Origin: Lentibacillus halodurans
GTDB lineage: Bacteria; Bacillota; Bacilli; Bacillales; Amphibacillaceae
Direction of reading: 5' to 3'
NCBI RefSeq assembly: GCF_900112045.1
Contig: NZ_FOJW01000008.1
Span: 124,001 to 188,000, forward strand
Length of the DNA stretch: 64,000 nucleotides
The notes beneath the pieces are model-generated. The model saw only the letters and a list, made by a program, of their open reading frames with translations. It was not told where the DNA came from and did no database searches. Positions 59,864-64,000 of the stretch are shown here, in pieces. Positions within the stretch are counted from its first letter, which is position 1; each line of letters starts with the position of its first letter. A program made the position numbers and the translations under genes.

Positions 59864-60664
59864 ATGCAAAAATACATTGCGGTAGCATTGCCGATCATCC
59901 TGTTCTGCCTTACTTTTGTTCCATGTCAGGATGTGACGCATGCTGCTGATGGCTATGGGTGGGGATTTAAAAAGAATAAGGAACATAAGATTCCTAATGT
60001 TGGAAAGTATCAACAGATTCTGGAGGAATATGGTGCTTACTATGCAGATGATTCCGGTGAAAAAGTAGTATACCTGACGTTTGATAATGGATATGAGGAA
60101 GGTTATACCGATGAGATCCTGGATGTTTTGAAATCGCAAAATGTTCCTGCTGCCTTTTTCCTGACAGGTCATTACGTGGAAAGTCAGCCCGAACTTGTGA
60201 AACGAATGGCAGATGAAGGGCATATTATCGGCAATCATTCCTATCATCACCCGGACTTTACAGTCGTCAGTAAAAAAACAATGCGGGAAGAGCTCAAGAC
60301 GCTGGAACAGGCAGTTGCTGAAGTGTCAGATCAGGAAGAAATCAAATATTTACGCCCGCCAAAAGGGATGTTCAGCAGGAAAACATTAGAGTGGGCAAAA
60401 GAACTTGGTTATATTCACATATTCTGGTCCTCTGCGTTCGTTGATTGGGAAACGAGTGAGCAAAAGGGATGGCAATATGCATATGAAAATATTATGGATC
60501 ATATGCACCCGGGATCAATTATTTTGCTTCATACTGTGTCGTCCGATAATGCCAAAGCATTGGATAAGTTGATTACGGAGTTGAAAAAGCAGGGTTATCA
60601 ATTCAGGAGCTTGGATCATCTTGTGCTGAAAAACAAACTTCCGCGCCCGATTTACGGCTATTGA
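59864..60664 (+). CDS. pdaA: Polysaccharide deacetylase PdaA (delta-lactam-biosynthetic)
   Basis: The start at 59864 (MQKYIAVALPIILFCLTFVP) is after GGTGGGG; 266 residues (Bacillus PdaA 263). Signal peptide, then a NodB-homology domain: YLTFDNGYE (the PdaA variant of TFDDG with Asn), NHSYHHPDF (metal histidines), RPPKGMFS and SIILLHTVS. It removes acetyl groups from muramic acid so that the spore cortex delta-lactam can form, implying a spore former. Monocistronic; a large repeat follows. Confidence 0.92.
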   Translation: MQKYIAVALPIILFCLTFVPCQDVTHAADGYGWGFKKNKEHKIPNVGKYQQILEEYGAYYADDSGEKVVYLTFDNGYEEGYTDEILDVLKSQNVPAAFFLTGHYVESQPELVKRMADEGHIIGNHSYHHPDFTVVSKKTMREELKTLEQAVAEVSDQEEIKYLRPPKGMFSRKTLEWAKELGYIHIFWSSAFVDWETSEQKGWQYAYENIMDHMHPGSIILLHTVSSDNAKALDKLITELKKQGYQFRSLDHLVLKNKLPRPIYGY

Positions 60665-61455
60665 ATTCCCCTGCTGGACTTTTTTAAAACGAAAGAGGCT
60701 GGGACAAAAGTATATTAGCCAAAGATACATCCGAACGATGATTCCACTATAATGGGAACCGTTCGGATGTATCTTTTGAGGTATGTTTGAACATTTGTTG
60801 CCGATGATCTATCAACTGAGAAGTCACTTGGTCTTAGATTTGCTTTCTTCCATGCTTTTGTTGGTGAGTGCATGATGGTCGCTGCGGAAAATTACGCTCT
60901 TTTCGGGGGCACGGCCTCAGCTAACTTTGCTAAGAAAACCACTTGGCAAAGTGGATCTTCTGCTCGCGCTGTTGCCCAGGCGTGTCGCATTTTTCCACAG
61001 CTTAGAATCGTGTTCTCATCAGGTGACAGCAAGTTCAACCCCAACGTGAGCGGAGGAAGCATACGGAGACTTCTATGGGAACAGCACGAGCCGAAGACCC
61101 CGCAGGGAAGAGGTCTTTGCTTACCGAGGAGGCTGAGGCCGTGCCCATGGAAAGCGCAGTATGCTGCCGGAGCGAATGATAGCACGTAACTAACATTAGA
61201 ATGGAAGGAAGGCTGCACCAAAACAAACTGTCACTCGTTCGTAGTTGTTATATCGACGATGAATAAAGATGTGACTATTGAAAAAGCAAAATGCTGCACT
61301 TCCTGCCCTGTAATTGTTTGTCTAGCCTCTTTTACTTCTATTAAAAAAGTAGCATATTAAGTGGAATTCTGTTGTTTCATACATGACATGAGTTGTTTAA
61401 AGTTTACATATATTCTGATATAATTAAAAGATATATTAGTATGGGAGTGAATAGG
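60665..61455. other. Intergenic region holding large repeat copy 3 and the acyl-CoA synthetase promoter area
   Basis: The repeat occupies 60695-61329. The remaining ~125 bases are AT-rich with TATAAT near 61419 but no well-spaced -35. Confidence 0.6.
60695..61329 (+). repeat. Large non-coding repeat, copy 3
   Basis: From GAGGCTGGGACAAAAG to TGTCTAGCCTC, same orientation as copy 2. Module X (~60880-61006) contains CCACTTGGCAAAGTGG, and module Y (reverse, ~61043-61168) follows. The far end lacks about 30 bases present in copies 1 and 2 between GTCT and AGCCT. No coding. Confidence 0.87.
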
Positions 61456-63036
61456 ATGAACAAAGCAGATTTAATTGCTCCGGAAGATTATAATATTGTA
61501 ATGGAAATGGAACGTTTTGCAGCAAAAACTCCAAGCAGAAAAGCATTGATTTGGCATGATGAACAAGGACAGTCAAAAGAAGTGACATATGAACAGCTGA
61601 TGAAAAATGTCAATAAAATTGGTAACGCTTTCAAAAGAAATGGACTTGAAAAAGGCGATAAATTGTTCATCATGATCCCACGGATGATAGAAGCATATGA
61701 AACGTATCTTGCTGCGTTAAAGATCGGTATGATTGTCATTCCAGGATCGGAAATGCTGAAGACAAAGGATCTGCAGTACCGGATCAGTCATGGTGAAGTC
61801 AGTGCTGTCGTCAGTTATTATCCGTTTGCTGATCAATTTACAGATGTTAAAGAATATGATCAACTGATATTATTTTCTGTCGGCGGGTCAGTCGATGGCT
61901 GGCATAACCTGAATGACTTGAAGAAAAAAGCATCGGATCAGCTTGAAATGGCCGACACTTCAAGAGAAGATATTGTGTTTTTATCCTATACATCAGGCAC
62001 CACTGGGAATCCCAAAGCGGTCGTACATACACATGGCTGGGGATATGCTCACTTGAATACAGCCCCTGAGAATTGGCTCTGTATAAGCGAAGGCGACAAA
62101 GTATGGGCAACAGCCGGACCGGGATGGCAAAAATGGATATGGAGCCCGTTCTTATCTGTACTTGGTTCGGGTGCAACCGGATTCGTTTATCATGGTAAAT
62201 TTGATCCGAAGACCTACTTGGGATTGCTGCAGGATGAAGACATCAATGTATTATGCTGTACACCAACCGAGTACCGATTGATGGCCAAAGTGGATAATTT
62301 GGATGACTATCAGCTCCCAGCGCTTCATAGTGCCGTTTCAGCGGGAGAGCCGTTAAATCGTGAAGTGATCGATACATTCCGCAAGTATTTTAATGTGACG
62401 GTTCGTGATGGTTATGGACAAACCGAAAACACCTTATTACTTGGTTTTATGAAAGATATGGAAGTAAAGCCCGGATCGATGGGGAAGCCAACGCCAGGCA
62501 ACGAGGTGGAAATCGTGGATGAAAACGGACAGCCGGTTCCTGCCAATGAAATCGGTGATATCGCGGTGAAACTGGACAGCCCGGCACTATTCCGGGAATA
62601 TTATAAAGATCCGGAGCGGACGGAAAAATCCCGGCGCGGCGATTATTATGTAACAGGTGATCAGGCATCAAAAGATGCAGACGGTTATTTTTGGTTTGAA
62701 GGCCGAAGTGATGATATTATCATCAGTTCCGGCTATACAATCGGACCATTTGAGGTGGAAGATGCATTGGTCAAACATCCATCTGTTAAGGAATGTGCAG
62801 TTGTGGCAAGTCCGCATGAAGTGCGCGGGAATATCGTCAAAGCATTTATAGTACCACAAGAAGGGGTTAACACAGGTAATCCGGATTTGGTCAAAGCATT
62901 GCAGGATCATGTTAAAGAATGGACGGCGCCGTATAAATACCCGAGAAAAATTGAATTTATCAGTGAACTGCCGAAAACAACGTCAGGGAAGATTAGGAGA
63001 ATAGAATTGCGGGAGAAGGAAAAAATTAAACAGTAA
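61456..63036 (+). CDS. AMP-forming acyl-CoA synthetase (MACS/MbcS-like)
   Basis: The start at 61456 (MNKADLIAPEDYN) follows GGGAGTG; 526 residues. Adenylation motifs: YTSGTTGNPKAVVHTHGW (A3, ~178), YGQTE (A5), TGDQASKDADGYFWFEGRSDD (A7-A8), and the catalytic Lys in KTTSGKIRRIEL (A10) at the C-terminus. The form is that of medium-chain or branched short-chain acyl-CoA synthetases such as MbcS. It converts a free acid to the CoA ester with ATP. Monocistronic. Confidence 0.9.
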   Translation: MNKADLIAPEDYNIVMEMERFAAKTPSRKALIWHDEQGQSKEVTYEQLMKNVNKIGNAFKRNGLEKGDKLFIMIPRMIEAYETYLAALKIGMIVIPGSEMLKTKDLQYRISHGEVSAVVSYYPFADQFTDVKEYDQLILFSVGGSVDGWHNLNDLKKKASDQLEMADTSREDIVFLSYTSGTTGNPKAVVHTHGWGYAHLNTAPENWLCISEGDKVWATAGPGWQKWIWSPFLSVLGSGATGFVYHGKFDPKTYLGLLQDEDINVLCCTPTEYRLMAKVDNLDDYQLPALHSAVSAGEPLNREVIDTFRKYFNVTVRDGYGQTENTLLLGFMKDMEVKPGSMGKPTPGNEVEIVDENGQPVPANEIGDIAVKLDSPALFREYYKDPERTEKSRRGDYYVTGDQASKDADGYFWFEGRSDDIIISSGYTIGPFEVEDALVKHPSVKECAVVASPHEVRGNIVKAFIVPQEGVNTGNPDLVKALQDHVKEWTAPYKYPRKIEFISELPKTTSGKIRRIELREKEKIKQ

Positions 63037-63052
63037 AAGTATTTCAATGAAG

Positions 63053-63085
63053 AAGGCTGTTCTATGTTTAGGGCGGCCTTTTTTA
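63053..63085 (+). terminator. Terminator after the acyl-CoA synthetase
   Basis: AAGGCTG...CGGCCTT with bulges, then TTTTTTA. Confidence 0.65.
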
Positions 63086-63141
63086 CGTTAATAACACTGA
63101 TGAAGGATTTATAGCTTTAGAAAAAAATTGAGTAAAAACAC

Positions 63142-63197
63142 TTGAAAGTCAAAAAAGGTCAGAGTATAATGACGGTAAAAGGTCAAAGATAGTCAAA
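63142..63197 (+). promoter_or_regulatory. clpE promoter with two CtsR operator boxes
   Basis: TTGAAA (63142-63147), 17-base spacer, TATAAT (63165-63170). CtsR heptads: AGTCAAA-AAA-GGTCAGA (63147-63163) inside the promoter, and GGTCAAA-GAT-AGTCAAA (63181-63197) just downstream. Consensus is (A/G)GTCAAA-N3-(A/G)GTCAAA. Confidence 0.9.
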
Positions 63198-63246
63198 GTC
63201 AAACCTTTTAATATACATTTGAAATCAATAAAGGAGGAATCACATT

Positions 63247-64000
63247 ATGCAATGTCAAAATTGTGGTATTCGTCCAGCAGCAATTAACGTCTCAATGCAA
63301 ATTAACAACGAACGAATGAATATGCACTTGTGTAATGAATGTTTCCAGGAAATCCAAAACAGCATGATGAACGGTGATTTTGGTCAAGGCCAGCAAGGTG
63401 ATTTTGCCAATAAATTTTTCCAGGGCAATGGTCAAAATCAAGGATTCACTGGAACGAAAACACAGCAAGGATCCGGTAATGGCAATGGCTTACTTGATCA
63501 AATGGGCAAAAACGTTACCAATGCAGCACGTGCTGGTTTGATTGATCCGGTCATCGGACGTGATAACGAAGTAAAACGCGTGATTGAAACGTTAAACCGC
63601 CGGAATAAAAACAATCCTGTACTGATCGGTGAACCCGGTGTCGGGAAAACAGCCATTGCTGAAGGACTGGCACTGAAAATCACGGAAGGCAAAGTACCGG
63701 CTAAACTGATGGATAAAGAAATTTATCTGCTTGATGTCGCCTCGCTTGTGGCCAATACAAGTATGCGCGGCCAGTTTGAAGAACGGATGAAACAACTTGT
63801 TCAGGAATTACAGGAACGGCAAAATGTCATCCTTTTTGTTGATGAAATCCATCTGCTGGTTGGTGCCGGTACCGCCGAAAGTTCCCAAATGGACGCCGGC
63901 AATATTTTGAAACCGGCATTGGCACGTGGCGAACTGCAATTAATCGGTGCAACGACACTGAAAGAGTATCGTCAAATTGAAAAAGACGCTGCCCTTGAAC
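63247..64000 (+). CDS. clpE: ATP-dependent Clp protease ATPase subunit ClpE, 3' end outside window
   Basis: The ATG at 63247 follows AAAGGAGGAATC; 251 codons are present. The N-terminus has the ClpE zinc finger ([12 protein letters not shown] and HLCNECF), then a Gln/Gly-rich linker. The first AAA+ module follows: [22 protein letters not shown], Walker [19 protein letters not shown], Walker [15 protein letters not shown], and [13 protein letters not shown]. ClpE is a heat-inducible disaggregase/unfoldase working with ClpP, under CtsR control as the boxes upstream show. Confidence 0.96.
   Translation, partial: MQCQNCGIRPAAINVSMQINNERMNMHLCNECFQEIQNSMMNGDFGQGQQGDFANKFFQGNGQNQGFTGTKTQQGSGNGNGLLDQMGKNVTNAARAGLIDPVIGRDNEVKRVIETLNRRNKNNPVLIGEPGVGKTAIAEGLALKITEGKVPAKLMDKEIYLLDVASLVANTSMRGQFEERMKQLVQELQERQNVILFVDEIHLLVGAGTAESSQMDAGNILKPALARGELQLIGATTLKEYRQIEKDAALE

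Noticed and set aside
60872-61221. Open frames of 100+ codons inside the large repeat (also in copies 1 and 2)
   Set aside because: Frames occur on both strands, are not kept among the three copies, and lie in palindromic sequence; no ribosome sites.

Overview
The window looks like chromosomal DNA of a moderately low-GC, probably halotolerant or marine Bacillaceae (Virgibacillus/Lentibacillus/Oceanobacillus-like). The evidence is strong GGAGG ribosome binding sites, sigma-A promoters, MreBH, YfmR, YfkD/H/I/J, PdaA and ClpE orthologues, an FMN riboswitch in front of ribD-E-BA-H, and a group IIC intron remnant close to the Oceanobacillus type. Species is not determined.

Layout. 1-2 kb: end of heme O synthase, a small GNAT protein and a channel-like membrane protein. 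2.3-5.2 kb (minus): DrrAB-like ABC exporter, PadR regulator and a HAAS/pentapeptide-repeat protein. 5.2-12.1 kb: accessory, scarred DNA with a group IIC intron fragment, ferredoxin + cytochrome P450, a long TetR protein, an IS110 scrap, an Msr-like ABC-F protein behind an elaborate leader with two tiny ORFs, and the first ~690-bp non-coding repeat. 12.2-14.7 kb: P1-family peptidase and alkaline phosphatase. 15.1-17.5 kb: AT-rich decayed segment (kinase-like gene, broken YolD genes, XRE fragment) bracketed by a 24-bp direct repeat of the FMN-riboswitch 5' strand. 17.5-21.4 kb: riboflavin operon. 21.8-26.1 kb: YfmR, an unknown protein, CoA-disulfide reductase.

26.3-43.7 kb is an amino-acid catabolic block. 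A minus-strand operon kynU-kynB-kynA-NSS transporter takes tryptophan to anthranilate. Divergent from it is aminotransferase - ThDP enzyme - aldehyde dehydrogenase - L-lysine 6-dehydrogenase - IclR regulator - DUF3870. Facing that is a minus-strand operon of class III CoA-transferase - glutaryl-CoA-dehydrogenase-like enzyme - GabD-like dehydrogenase. Together these could supply every step from lysine to crotonyl-CoA, with the ThDP enzyme decarboxylating 2-oxoadipate in place of the usual 2-oxoacid dehydrogenase complex. This and the double-leader ABC-F locus are the two most interesting systems.

44-64 kb is mostly housekeeping: MreBH, a secreted CAP-domain protein with a repeat linker, MFS exporters, a PlsC-like acyltransferase, glutaminase, YedK/HMCES, YfkJ-I-H, an amino-acid ABC transporter lacking its ATPase, OsmC, YfkD, an Na+/H+ antiporter-type protein, PdaA, an acyl-CoA synthetase and the start of clpE under CtsR boxes. 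Two more copies of the large non-coding repeat and two of a small repeat lie between genes here. No tRNA, rRNA or CRISPR array was seen.
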